Under the pieces are notes generated by a model. It was not told the DNA's origin. It saw nothing but the letters and a program-made list of their open reading frames with translations, and did no database searches. From positions 20,586,270-20,650,269 of the forward strand of contig CM063249.1 of the NCBI GenBank assembly GCA_032158295.1: a stretch of 64,000 bases of DNA. Reading direction: 5' to 3'. Shown here piece by piece: positions 39,701 to 54,700 of the stretch (positions are counted from its first letter, which is position 1; every line of letters begins with the position of its first letter). This DNA comes from Pycnopodia helianthoides. Lineage: Eukaryota; Echinodermata; Asteroidea; Forcipulatida; Asteriidae. The position numbers and the translations under genes are program-made.

Positions 39701-42700
39701 ATAAACAAACTTGCGGTTTGAAGTGAGCTGGAAGGTTTGGAGGTCATTGTGTGAACCTTGTGTGAACAGAACTGACGTGCCCCCAAAACAATTAGCAACC
39801 AGTTTCTTGTAAACTGTTGTTTAGTTTTGCCAGGTTAAAGAATAAACCTGAATGAAATTTATCATAAAATAAAAATTTTCTATATTGATCAAAAAGTCCA
39901 ACCATTATATGAATAAATATAGTGTATTGGCTCAACGACAAGCAGTGACCCAGTGGACACCAGTAAGATTGACCCATTGGAATGTTACCTATGGTCTCTG
40001 TAAAAATTTATCCAATGCCAACATTTCTTCATTGTCTTCATTGTCTCCATACACAGGTATCTTCAGGTCTACCTGTTACAGTGCTAGTTGCTTTTGAGAA
40101 TACAGTTAACAAAATAATTAAAATTAAAATCATACACATCTACAAGTAAAAGAAGATACACACCACATAGGCACCGGCGTAGATGATCCTCACACCGTCT
40201 GGACGTACAATAGGCAAGGCTATGGCAAACCCATTCACCCTGACCTCACCCTCAGTAAGCAGAGAGTATACGGTCCCAGTCAGGTTCAGGGTCAGCTCCT
40301 GGATACGAGACACCTTATCGGACGGCTTTCTCTTAGCGTTCCTGCTGACAAGGCTGAAGTTGGGTACCTGGTCTAAAGCAAGGCCCTCGATGCAGGCATC
40401 AGTCAGGAGGGTGTAGTCACAGTCACCTTGGAAGTCATACTTCTTGCTGTCAAAGGTGATGTAGTGAGGGTCACCCCATACGGTACAGGCAGCATACACT
40501 GAATTAATTCAAAGTAACATCATTCATGTAAGGGGTCATCAAAGATTCTTACAAAAAGTTAAAGTCATACAGGCTAGTGCCACTTTATTTCTAACAACAG
40601 TGTATATTTATAATGTACCACATCTGTCAATAAATGACACTCCTGGTGCCAACATATCAAATCAGGTGGAGATTGGTAAGAATGATTTATGAGACGAAGC
40701 AACCACAATGCAACACCTTGAAAGGGATACAAGGTGGCACATATTGCTGCCAAACTATGCCACAAACACAGGGGCAAACTCCCTTCTCTTCGCGATAATG
40801 TGCATTACACAACACACAGGACTTAAGGCTTTACGTCCTATCCAAAGGACAAAGCAATAATGATTAGGCAGCGTCTCAAAAGTAAGAATGGTAGGAATGT
40901 TCTGATTGGATTGGTTAAGTATTCCAGCAGGCATACATAGACCGGTCCGTTTGTCTGTCGGAACGTTCCATTGGAATGTCCAAAATGCCAACGAGATGAT
41001 ATCTTTTGTGTAGAAATGTTACCACAATTCAGCACATTGTTGTGGTCCAGCAGAACATTCTGGCAGTCCAGTGGATTGCAGGCGTATGCCTACAGGAACG
41101 TTCTTGCACACTCAGAACATAACCAACTTTTGAGATGTTCCCTTTAGTTTCCTCACAAGTGTCAAGACCGAAACTCAACCCAACACTCTGCTGACCAGAA
41201 ACACCAGAGATTGAGTTCAGTGTGCTTGATTGCTCGGGTAGACAAGCCAATATGAACCTTCTCCTTTTCACCCAATGTAGAACTTATCAACATTTCTTTT
41301 TGCATGGCAAGTATTGATGCGCATTTAGGGATATTTAGTAATGTTTTTTGAAAGAAATCCTTTGTCCCTCCTGCAGATAGATTTCTGGTTATTCTTTGTG
41401 GGTGTTTGAATAAATACCCCTAAGAGGTTAAAAATATATTCCTTGCATTTATTAATATTTGTAATAACCATTTGTTGGCAGTTACTAGTAATATCAGTAA
41501 AAAGGTCCCTGTGCAAGGAATAAAGGCTGAAACACTTTTAAAATTTATTTAAGGTATCAAAGTGCATTATACGAATAACACAGACACAGAAACAAAGACC
41601 ACATTTTATGCAATATAAAAAGAGTCAATAAGTAACATCTCAAAGAGGAGGTTAGTAACATCTTTAAAATGAGAAGATTAGTAACATCTTAAAATGGAGA
41701 GGATTAGTAACATCTTAAAATGGAGAAGATTAGTAACATCTTGAAATGGAGAAGATTAGTAACATCTTGAAAAGAAGAAGATTAGTAACATCTGTACTTA
41801 CAATATTCACAGTTAGGACCACCTCTGCCAGGTTCGCAGGTGTGGAATCTGGCCACTAGACTGGTCTCCCCCGTGGCTGGATATACCAATTGAATCTCAT
41901 AGTACTCGTGCCCCTGCAGGGGTGCTACGTCATACACACCCATGTGACTGGATAACACAGAGTGATTGGTCCACTGCTCACTTCCGTAAATCCTCTTTTG
42001 GATGATAATGGCATTCGGGTTGGCGTCGTCCTCCCAGGTAATCGTCAGGGATGATGGGCGGGAGTTCCGAATACCGATGTTGAACGGCGCCCTCATTGTT
42101 GAGTCTGGTTGTTTAAAGTGTGAGAAATCAAAGTTTGGTCATTTAGTATAAACTGTGATGTACAAGATAATATATAGACATTGTTAGGTTGGCCAATGTA
42201 AAAACGTATCCCAATTTTGTAACGTTACATGTCACATTTGTTTCACACTAACAGAATATACAAGCTATACATTATAACTTTACAGAACTAATGCACAGAT
42301 ACCACATGGTACAGAATGATCTTTTTGTACATCTTGCCAGAAAGAAGTTCAGTTTGTTTGAGTTTTTTAGTCCAAAATGACAGCATGAACCTGTATATTA
42401 CTCAACTCCAGGTGATATCATAAATTTGTTACAAATAAGAATCAAACAGCTATTGTTTTATACTTTGTTATCTTCTAATCTCAGATTTTAAGAGTCACGA
42501 TCTACTTTATCTACTACAACCCTTTGTTTTTACCGAGATGACGACTCCAGTTTGACAAGACTATGATCATAAACTTACCAACTCCACAATCAGATGGGCT
42601 TCCATATCCCCTGATGCAGGTACTGATGGTATCCACCAATGTATACACAACACTATCATCACTGGCCCTCTGCATACCGACTCTAAACTCATACTGAGTC

Positions 42701-45700
42701 TGGTTCTGAAGACCCTGAACGACGTAGAGCAGTTGGTTACCGCTGACCGTGGGCTCCAGGTTCCAGTTTCCAGTGCTGAGGTCACGGTACTGGACCCTGA
42801 ACCAGTTGACGGGTATCTCCACTGTCCAGGCTAAGGTGAATGAATCACTCCATAGCTGTACAACGTTCACCCTCGGCAGATCACCTTCAAAGAGGTCAGA
42901 ATTACACTTTATTCAACTGGGTTTGGTAAATTGCAGGTACCAGACTCGATTATTTCAATGTTTGAATATTCATATTTCAAGATACTAGGCCCTTTTTTTG
43001 GCCAATTTGACAAAACAAATTTAGATTTAAACTATAAATAGCTATTTTTATCGATTCAAGAAAATAAAGGTTTTATTATTAATAACGTATTACATGAAAA
43101 TATCTGCCAATGATAAGTGGTAGCTAATTAACAACTAAAATTAATATTTCAGAATCACATCATTATTATGTCCATCAGCATGTACAACAATTTTGCATGT
43201 TACCTTTTTGTGTGCAATGTCTGTGGCATATGCAAAAGTTTTTGTATGTTTTTCGTTTTGAATATGGGAGTTTTGGGACTGTCAGGGGCAGAAAAAGGGA
43301 AATATTGAACGTACTGTCTGTACACCTGTCACCGACCCAGCCCACTTGACAGCTACAGGAGTAGCTATTGGCGCCATCGTTACACGTAGCCAGGTTCAAA
43401 CAGGGATTGCTGAAGCACTCATCAAAATCTGAAAATGAGCAAAATATTTAATTGATGCAGTTCTTGCTAGGAAAAATAACTGTTAGTTTTTGCCCTCAAC
43501 CGAGAGGTAAATAATGTCCTATTGTAAAATGTGCATTTTGTTTTTTGGCGGGCAACATTATGTGGGCAGCTTGCTGGACTTAAATGAATCAATTTGAAAA
43601 CAAAAGAGGATATCTGGTCATTTCATTTCAAGTTTTATAAAAAGGGCAACACAAAGCTAATTGGGTGGAATTCACAAAAGGTAACAATATAAAAAATCGC
43701 ACCAATGAAATTTTTAAATACACAGAAGATAAAGCTACAAAAATAAAGACATTAAGGAAGAAAAGACAATAAATGTCAAAACAATTATAAACTACACAGA
43801 GCTAAACAGAAATATAGGAAGCATTTTCTCTGAAAATATTTCTTTTAAACAACCCCAGATACACATCAAACAGTCACAGGGAGTTAACAAAACCACTAGT
43901 CTAAGACTCTTGGTTTAAGAGTTTAGAAAGGAATGGGATTAGGATTGGGCTTTTACAATATCAGCTGGTACTGAACTGTGGGTGTTGTGTGCTTATGTAT
44001 TTCCTCCAGGGTGAACTTGAATTGACTTTAGCGTTACCTATTTCACAGTTGTCCCCAAGAAATCCTTCAAGGCACTGGCAGGTATAGATTTCTGTTGACA
44101 CTGGAGTACAGGTTCCTCCATTCTGGCATATGCCTGGTGTGCATGGCGTGTCCTCTGTGCACAGAAACAAGCAAATATCAAAATGGAATAAAATATGACA
44201 ATGCTACTTGAAGGTAGGGTCATTGAATGGTTTATGTCAAAGTAATACTGATTTTAAGGCACAATTTTATAGAAAAATACAATAAAAGTCACATGTGAAA
44301 GTTTCAGTTGAATACAGAAACTGTGACAGTATTTTCACATAGTTTCACAAATCCATCCACATTTAGCGAGTTGACAGCGGTTACCAAAAGCACACCAACC
44401 TTCAGAAATATGAAAATTTCATTTATGAATCATTTCTCAGATTCAAATAGTTTGAGTAAAAAATGATTCAAACCATATTACTTTGAAGGGAATCCTTTTT
44501 CAAAATACTTTATACTATCATTAGCTGCAGTGCTTCTACCTGACGTTTTTATGGTCATTAATTTTGGAGCATTTACCAATCTAACAGACTGGAGCAAGTT
44601 CGGGTGGACGACTAGAGTGACCAGACTTACTAGAAACCATAGAGCACAGGGAGATTGACTAGCTCGACCATGCACTGGAGCATGGTCGATCTTGTAAATT
44701 TGAGAGTTACGTCACACACTGTCACACTGTTTCTGGTTAGTCTAGTCACTCTAGTCGCCCACCCGAACTTGCTCCTAAATGTAAAGTGCCTTGATCTTCA
44801 ATTTGATGGATTTGGCGCTATATAAGATTTGTATGATTCTAATTCTTATTACCTTGCATGCAGGTATCTCCCTTCCAACCAGGAGCACATTCACACAGGA
44901 ATCTATTGACCAGGTTGAAACACTCTCCACCATTCTGGCATGGATTACTCTTACACTCGTTGATATCTGTTAAAATAGATATATATTTTTTTAAATTAAA
45001 GCATATGATTAATGAGTATAACTTTTAAACTACCCTCGATACTGACAAAACTTCTACAGCCTTTAGGTGGTCGTATATACACATTTTCCTTTATTGAAGA
45101 AGTAACTATAAATAAACAGTAAACTTGCGGGTACAACCATGTATTAAATCTCTTTTCCTTTTTTTAGTTAGTTGTTCGCATATAAATGAAAATGTGCCCC
45201 AGGCAATGAGCATACTCTTCCATGTAGCTGCACTGCACAATCTGTTGAAAATAAACAAGTCAATGAAGCAACCAAAACAGATGATGATTGACGCATAATT
45301 CAGATGGACACATAGGTTCTCGGCCTTACGTTTGAGTATACAGAGAAGAAAATGTGTTTGAGAAAGATTCCACTTGGGTTGAAACTTGAGGCTGTAAACA
45401 TTGTGTGCATTTTATATACAAAAGGTCATTTTGGGTTGGTAAGCATTTTGCAACAGAAATGATAGAAATTAAGCAAGCGGTTAACTCACCATCTTCACAG
45501 TTTGGTCCGGTATACCCACCCACACACATACACTATACCCTGCCATTTTATCTATGCATGTGCTGCTGTGGAGACATGGATTGGAATCACACTCATTAAT
45601 TTCTGCCGGTAAAAAAAAAAACACATTTAAATTAGTTCTTACCGAAAATATGTCCTTAATTGTTGAGCTTTCTGACAAATAACTGTCACACATAGGTAGT

Positions 45701-48700
45701 TTGGGGGAGGGGGGAGGAGGGAAAGTAAGCCCTTTTAGTTTTATCAAAAATAAACAAAGGTTAAGTTTTATCCTAGTACGATGTATGATAAACACTGTAT
45801 ATACTCAGCAGGTGGGATTAGGTGGGATTCGAACCCATGACCCAGTATTCTAGAACAGATGTTTCTTTACAAGACTACAAAGTTTGCCCATCAGTGGCGA
45901 GAGACCAGTTCAAATCCTGTAATTAGCCACAGGTACCGCAAACAATTTGGATGTCTCTTTTGAGCATTAGAGACCCAGCTACAGCGTTTAAATTAAATTC
46001 AAATTTAAATCCCCAAGAGAATATTATTTGTGCAATTCTCACACTTTCATTTCATTTCAGTTCTTTTCAGTTCATTTTAGTTCATTTCATTGACTAATTC
46101 TGGTCATGAAGCCAAGGATTCTCAGCAAAGTGAACTTAATCGCTATCCTAACCAAGAACCCCACAGAGAGAAGACAAGGAAGGGAGTTTCAGTTTTAGAT
46201 GTGGGAGAAAAAAAACCCAGAGAATTACCGACTAAAACCTCTCGTAATTATTTTCACTATCCCTAAATGACATAAGTTATTTCAGAAATAAGCACAATAA
46301 GTTCTTATTATCAGTACTAAGTTCTACTTGCCAAAATAGGTAAAATCACTATTTTATATCCAAAATATAAACCATATCAAAACTTCACCATGTAATGTTT
46401 CAAATCTTCTAACCGGATTAACAAAAACTCACCTATTTCACAGTTGACACCTTGGAATCCAGGGTTACACACACACATGTACATGTCCTCTCCGTCAACA
46501 CACGTCCCGTTGGTAGAGCATGGATTGCTGAAGCACTCGTCTGTCTTGTCGCAGAGCAATCCCTTCCAGCCGCCAAAACATTCACATCTGAACATGTTGA
46601 TCTCATCTATACATGTCCCATTCAGACAAGGGTTGCTGGAGCATTCATTGATATCTGTCCACACATAAATCAAAACCATTTACAATTCTTAATGTTATTT
46701 GTATTTTACCCTACACCAACGTGTGTTTAGCATTTTATAATCAGTACTTTCCCCGAGTCCTGTGAAGAAAAAAACCCACAGGCATATTACTTGGGTTGGA
46801 TTGGAACCCACAACCTTTACAATTCCATAACACATGTCTTACCACTCTACCACCGAGCTTCCCTGAAGCCAGTTCGAATGCTATAAACAACAGCAGCTGG
46901 TACGATAAAAAGAACAAGTTTGACGCTTTTATTTACCTAAGCATTCCAATCCACTGCCTGTGTACCCCTCATTGCAGATGCACTGACTCTGGGCATTTTG
47001 TACCCCACAGTATGCATTGGAATCACAAGTAACATCAGTACAGTTGACAATACCCCCAGCTAGACACTCACAACTCTGGCTACACATCTGCGTCAGCTGT
47101 ACTGTGCCAACCTTCAGAGAAAAAGATCAAGAAAACCTTTATTGGAGTCTCATTGTACAGCAAGAATCACTAAATATCAGCTTATATAATAAGCCTATAC
47201 TCTCTGCTGATCAGAAACACCAGAGCTTGAGTCTGGTGCGCTTGACCGCTTGGCCATAATTATAAAGGCCAGTTAATACTTGTTGCAATTGCATGCTCAC
47301 ATCCTGCATTGCAATTGGCATTCATGTGTCTATAGGAAACAGAACTATTTTTAGAAAAGGTTTTGCTGTCAGAAATTGTACCAATATTTCTGAGGCACCT
47401 CCAATATTTCTGAGGCACCTACATACAATACCATGGCTTTCAAACCTGGTAGGGGCAACAGAGAGCTAGTGCAGATATTTTCATTGAGAATTTCTGCATA
47501 TTTCATGCCATTAGCCAACCTTTGTTTTCAGAGTGTCAAGGTTAAAATTATAAAAATCTTCATTACATGAGTGAAAGTTGTGACCAAGAATTATCTTGCA
47601 AAGAAGTATCTTACAAACTCCATTTTTTATGGATTCTATGGATGGATTCTGTTTGCAGGTTAAGACTGAAGTGCCATATAACATCATCACATTCAAGGAT
47701 AGGTCTAGTAAAAAGCAACAATACAAAATGTGAAGTTAATTAGTATTAAAAACTACTGTAGTATTATTGATAGTGATTGATTAACTTACCGCATAGTAAA
47801 AACCATTCCTGACACAACCACAAGTGTTTGCAGGCACACAGTTTGTCCCCTCTAAAACAAACCCTTCATCACATTGGCATCCCTCTACACAGCGGTCATT
47901 ACATGCTACGTACTCCATACGCAAGTCCAGGCATGTCCCTGGACAGGCTGAAGTACAAACGCTGTAGGTGCTGTTAGTTGGACAAGTCACAGCTGAAAAC
48001 AAAATAATAACAGTTTTTCCGTGATCGTTTTGTAGTGGAAATGTTCGTATTTGTACCCCAAAATAGGTAAATTCAGGTGCTTTCAAAATCTTTTTTACAA
48101 CAAGTGTATGGATCTAATATCTGCATCTACTTATAGGAAAAATAGCGGGTGCTTTGAGATGCCCTTGGTGTAATAAAGTGCTATAAAAGAACTGTGAATT
48201 ATCATTATTATTGATTAAAGCCAGACTGATGTCCACATTTTTTTTTTGTTTAATTTTGAGACAACAAAAAACAAAACAGGATTTATAAATTTCAAAAACA
48301 AAAAAATTGACCAGCTTCAAAGTGAAAGCTCTTTAAGTACAACCTTGTGCTAGTACTGATCCTCCAGATAATTATTTCGAATTTAAATACTGTCAAAGTC
48401 AAGGAACTAGCATTAGAAGACACCAACAAATCACAATTGCAATCAAAATAAACCCAAATCCTGAGCACAAATAAACCAATTTCCTGTTTTTCACTCAAAC
48501 ATGATTTATTTACTGAAAAATTCAACTGAAGGACTGAATCTACTCTTCCAAACATTTTAACGTTGATTTACACTAATTGGTTAACAACCATCCATGTTTT
48601 CGTACAAAATCCCTACATAACAAATTTTTTTTTTTCAGCTTAACTTTTTCTGCCTTAAACTCTTGGCATTTCAACCTCACATCAAATCTTGGCAATTTAT

Positions 48701-51700
48701 GTCCTTAAATACTTCTTGGTTGGTTGTCCATCTTCTTTTGCAATCACTGCTTATGATGACCATAGAAATCCAACCAGGTAGACGTTGTGCTTGGTCTGCA
48801 CCAGTGTCTGCCGTGTGTCTGCCCTCTTTGCTAGCCATGGACAACGAATATCAATACCATTTAACAAAGGTGCATGGAGAACTGGACCAGATGGACCAAT
48901 GGGACAGCTGCAATTTGTCATACAGCCATAATGGTGGCACGTATGAATTTCATCAATGAGGACTTACACAGATACTGATGTAGTCAACATTCTCCGGGTT
49001 CAATATTCAATAATGACTTACGACAAAAGGTCTCATTTCTCCAGCTCTGGATGTCCACGTAGTAATACTTGCAGGCTTGTGTGTAGGCGGCCATTAAGTC
49101 ACATAAGACTACATCAGCACCAGTGGGAAATGCACATATGTCATAAATACATGATCTGTAAAATGGGTCTGGATCGACCTTACTGTGGCAACTTGAGAAA
49201 GGACCTGTAGACGACAAAAAAGAAAGACTTAGTAAAAAAAAACTTACACACAATTTCAGCAATGAAAAAGATGTAGATCAAAATTCTGTTGACATTTTTT
49301 TCTTTTATTTAAAAATGTCATACTTCAAAAAAATGTCACAAAATCAAAGACACAGACTCCTGAAGGAGATGAGAGGTCACAAAAGGTCACTGGCTTTTCA
49401 TGGGGGGGGGTCATTACTCCCACCAGATGATGGTAATATTAAATTGGTTTCCTTCTCAAGATTATAACAATTCAAAAACAACTTCAATATTTCAAAAACG
49501 ACGATATCTTTGCATGAGTGAAACATGCTGTATCTCTGGAAAAAAAGCCTTTTCAATTATGAGTAAACCAAATGGCAACGCAATACAACACTTTTGCATA
49601 GAGTATCTTATGCAAAACATTTACAACAAATCAAGACACAACATTCATGCACTCAAACAACGATGTTTGTAAATAGATTTTTCTTTTCAGTCACCTTGAG
49701 CATCTCTGATTATTTCACATTTCATCCGGCCGAGATCGACGATGCTTCCATCGGAGACTTGGAGACAAGGGTTGACCTCATCACTCTGTGACACACAGTT
49801 TGGATCATTGCCAATAACCCAGCTGTTACCAAACGCTGCCTCATTAGAAAGCTGCACAAAGTAGAAAAACATAGTTTGTAAATCAGAATCAAGTAAATGC
49901 AGGGTTTGCAAAACAATAGACAACGATAGAGCTCAAGCCTGTGAGGGAAACCTTTTTTTATTTACTTATTTATTTGAAACCATATTTAACGAGGGTGACC
50001 TATCCAGCACATCTGATCACTTGGGGCCCTCACATTATATAAAAATACATCAAAGATAAAATGCTTATAATAAAAAGACTTTGATAGAAAGTGAAAAAAA
50101 CAAATATAAATATGAAAAAAAAAAATTTTTCACTAAAAATTGACAATTACATACAAGGACAAGTTTAACACCCTATCAGCCAACCAACAAAATTCTCAAA
50201 CTGGCTCAAACAAAACATTAACAGAATTTTTAAAAAGTGTCATTTTGTTGTTAACTAAACTTTCAAAGACGAAATAAAATTAAAAAGGCTTAGGCCTATT
50301 TTTACAAGTGATAAAAAGAAGAAGACCTTGTGCAAAAGATACAAAAATTGATAAAAATCAGTACAATTATCGGTTTAATTTTCTGATACACACTGAACTA
50401 AAACTTTAAAGTAAGACAAAAAAATAATCAAGAAACTTACAAATATTCCATCTGGTGTCTTGAGCTCATCTTCCTGTGAGCCATCCCCATTGTAGTTACC
50501 ACACAGTCCACACATTCTACTCTTGTAGTCAGCAGTCACGCGCACCTCCACCCTACTGTCTCCATCCCAACGTACGTACAGACCAAAGTCAGTCACAAGT
50601 TGCTGGTTTGAGAGGTAAGAATTTGTCACAAATAGTCAACAAATCCTTTGAAATAGTTAATGTAAGGAAACGAAACTAGTCAACAAAACACTGTAAATCA
50701 ACAGTCCTCATGATCAGTGACTGATTCAACTCACTCCTACAGAGGTTATGTCATAAAAACAGCATAACCTTAATGCAATAGGAGTAACATGTTTATTGAA
50801 AGTTTTTCCTTTTTTATATATGTTTATGAGTACAGGACTTTTTGCATTTCAACTGATACTAGAAGTTGAGAAAAAAGTACTATGTTTTTTGTGGATATCT
50901 TTGTGTCTATCTATCAGGAGTGTCGTCTATGTTGAAAGTAAATAATTCAGACTCCTGACAAACTTTGGCGACCCATCTGAATGTTTTTGTGACCCACTTT
51001 TGGGTCAAGACCCCTAGTTTCTGATTCAATGCTATTTTAAACTGTTTAAGGTTATTTGAAAGAGATTTAAAGCTTTCTGGTGGAAATAGACGGCTAACGA
51101 AGAGCGGAAAAACTGAAATTAAAAATAGTCATGTAATAAACAATGAAGGAAACTAAATGGGTCAGTAGTGAGGTTGTGGGGGTTTATCAAGGACCCAGTT
51201 TCATAGAGCTGCTGAAGTAGCAAACATTGCTTAACAAATGTATGTTTCCAACCAATTAACAGTAAACCAGTCACATATGGTACATATGACATGGCATTTT
51301 AGCTGGTAACCTTTGTTTAGTGCTTGACTAGTTCTATGAAACTGGTTTTGAGTCAACAAGCTCAGGATTACTGTAGCAGATGAACAGTTACCAAACGTAA
51401 ACTACTTAGCCCTGGAGCTCAGTCTTGTCAAACAGCTAATTAATACATACCACATAGAGACCACTGAAGGAGACTCTAATGCCTGCTGTCTGAGCTGGAG
51501 GAATGATCAGAACTGAATTCACCATCACCTCACGGTTCTGTCCAAGAACAATTGTCTGAAATAAAGAAATTTGTAAAAGTTTTGTCATTTTTAGCAGAAG
51601 AATTGGGCGGCTGTACACCAAGAAAAAATAAGTCCAGTCAAGATGAGTTTACTGCCATTAATGAATAAACATTACGATCTAAAAAGAATTTGCGGCAAAA

Positions 51701-54700
51701 CCATGTTTACCTCCAAAATGAGTTGTGGTGATTTCCTAGTGAACCTGTGGTGTAACAACTCATTGTTTTGATCAATATGCTCCGATTGTCTTCAGCAGGA
51801 AAGTTGTAGAGCATACTGATCGAAATGTTGGGTATTACATAACAACCAGTCTAATAATTATATGATATTACTGCAAACCTTAGCTTCAACTTGTTTTCCC
51901 ACCATGCAAAGTTTTGAATCCTACTCAGAATAATTGTAACAATTTAAAAGTTACTTATGCTGTAAACAAGAGTTGTAAAAAAAAATGCTTGCATCATAAA
52001 AATGTTTTTAAAAAGCACTTGTTAGAGCAGCTGTTGAGCTGCCAATGGTATCTTAATCAATCAGTCATCAGGTGTTTCGTAGAGCTATGTCATTTTACAT
52101 TAGAATAATATTCCGAATTAAAGACAAAAGAGAACTTTATAAGAGGAGATGACAAATGCAACGGACTAATAGTTCGCAGATTTGAAAAGATTTGTCTGAA
52201 GCTGGCTTTTTGAATATCTGTTAGTGGTGTACTATTAGCGGTTATTTTCTTCCATTTCCTGATCTTCCTTTTACCATGTTTCCAATAATAATGGTGACTT
52301 CATAAGTGTAGGAGACCGTGTCCTCCACCGATCTCAGTCTGTTGTCCACCTGAACGGAGAAGCCACTAGGGGCATCCTGTGTGCAATCCATGGCCAGGGT
52401 GTATCGACAGGTTCCCTGGAAGTCATGCCACAGATTGTCAAAGGTCTTGTAATGGGGATCACCAGTGGCAAAACAAGTACCATACTCTGTTGAATGAAGA
52501 TGCAGAAAAAGTGGCACATTGCAAAATAAATCTTGGGAAATCAACAGGTAAAGCTTGTATTCCAAACTCCCAACTTAGTGATCATGCAAGCTACAGTCAG
52601 GGGACTATTTCATTCAGCTTGTTAGCAAAAGTTTTCTGCCTATCGGGCGGCACTTAGCAAAGTTTCTATTACATAACCACATGTTACCATAAGCACATTA
52701 AAAGGCATACTAACCTACCAGCAGTTCTCCACAGTGAACGCATGTAGTACTTTGAAATTCTATTGACTGTTTAAAAAAATACAGCTTCTTTTGCTTGTTT
52801 TTATGCTATTGACCCAATGCGCCGTATTTTTGACCGTGTGAGGGCGCACTAAAAAAAACATTGTTATCACTTCCAGGGGTATAACTTATCGTCTGCTCAG
52901 CTAGCTGTGTACAGTTTAGCATCGGCGTTCTGTCACTTCTTTGCGCAAGAGAGTTTAGTCAGTGCTTCTAGAATCTAAGGTGGATTATTAATAACGGCTC
53001 CTAGGTCTTATTGTCCGTGATGGATATGACGTCTGGTAGTAATGTGTTTCAGTCCTTAACTGTCTGGAGGAAGTATTTTTAAGCAGTTTTTGTTTGCGAA
53101 GAACAGTTGTTTCTATAAGTATAAAGAGGAAAGGATGAGCCACGCTTAACTGCCAGTTCTATTGTAAGATTAGATGCAGGGCTCTATATTTCTATAAAGG
53201 AGCCGTTATTAATCCACCTTGGATTCTAGAAGCACTGACTAAACTCTCTCGCGCACAGAAGTGACAGAACGCCGATGTTAAAACTGTACACAGCTACCTG
53301 AGCAGACGATAATCGCTTAAGTTATACCCCCGGAAGTGATACAAATATTTTTGAGAGCGCCCTTACGTGGTCAAAAATACGGCGCATTCATCCGATGTCA
53401 TTTTCACAATTGTCTTGGCTGTACTTCCTTGTTGTAACCAACTAATTGGGTTTAGAATATCACTTTTAAGGATTAACCTTACAAATTGATAACAAAGCCT
53501 CTGAACACTTACCTGTTTCACATCTACTCCCCATGAAGGAACCAGAGCATGTACATGTATAGTAGTCGATGAAATTACTGCAGGTTCCATTGTTAAGACA
53601 TGGATCACTCAGGCATGGGTTCACCTCTGAAAGATAAATACAGATCAATAATAAATGAACATCATATGAAACTGTTCAAGGGAAGAGCTCATGGAATGAA
53701 AAATGGATTTTATTAATATCCTTATAGAGGTTTTTCTGTATCAACTGTCATGTTTTCTTATTTCAAGCAAAATTTCCACCATTGATTTAAAGATATTGTA
53801 ATAATAAGAAGAAGAAGAATCTGGACATTTGTATAGATTTATACTTCTACTAATGATTTTAAACAACAATAATTTAAAATTCATGTTACGCCATGTACAT
53901 AAAAATAATAAAAAGTGCATAACACATTTTTTTTTTTAAAAGAACGGAAGAAAAATGTAAGGAAAAAAGACTGGTAACCAGGCCATTGCCCCATACAACA
54001 TTATGGGGATAGGTCTATCTCACCAACAGTGAACTAATAGTTAAATAAGCCTAATGTTGGAACTAATGGTAATGTTTGGAACTCTTAAGGAGACAGACGC
54101 CTCTAACCCTACCTATGAACAAATCTGAAACTAATTGGCAAGGCGAACAAACAAATGGTATCACAAGCTTTACAAAACATATACATACTTTTACACAAAA
54201 GTGAGGGTTTTTGTGAATGATGTCCAATTTACATAGTGCCTTTCAAACATTATAAAGAGGGACTGTGGCGCAATGTGCTACCACTGCCAGAAACACTGGA
54301 GTAAGCCCCTTTTCTTTCATGATAAGGGACCAGTTCTTTTATTTTTTGTTATTACATTACACAACACCTCTGACCTACAGCTTAATTTCCCATTCAAAGG
54401 ACGTAGCTATTATAGTTAAGTGTCTTGCTGAAGGACACAAGAGTCATGACTGGGACCCAAACCCACTCTCTGGCAAAACCTGAACTTGAGTCCAGTGTGC
54501 AAGGTCACCCGGCCATATCAAGCCATCAAGTTCGGTGACGCTTTTGCATCAACAATCCTCAGTTCATCAAAAATCTTGTGTCTGATAAATCATTGGATAT
54601 TCATTCCAGTTCATTAATTTAAAGGAACATTACAGAATTGGTAAGAAAAAACTTGTAAAATATACTTTTTGATCCCAGATTTACATAAAACTTACACGAT

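Noticed and set aside
46796..46870. Possible tRNA gene
   Set aside because: A and B boxes are present, but the cloverleaf is not maintained and the SINE body follows directly, so it is a SINE head.
48663..49210. Plus-strand ORFs of 98 and 84 codons
   Set aside because: The second is antisense to the C8-b exon of module 2. The first shows no recognisable domain.
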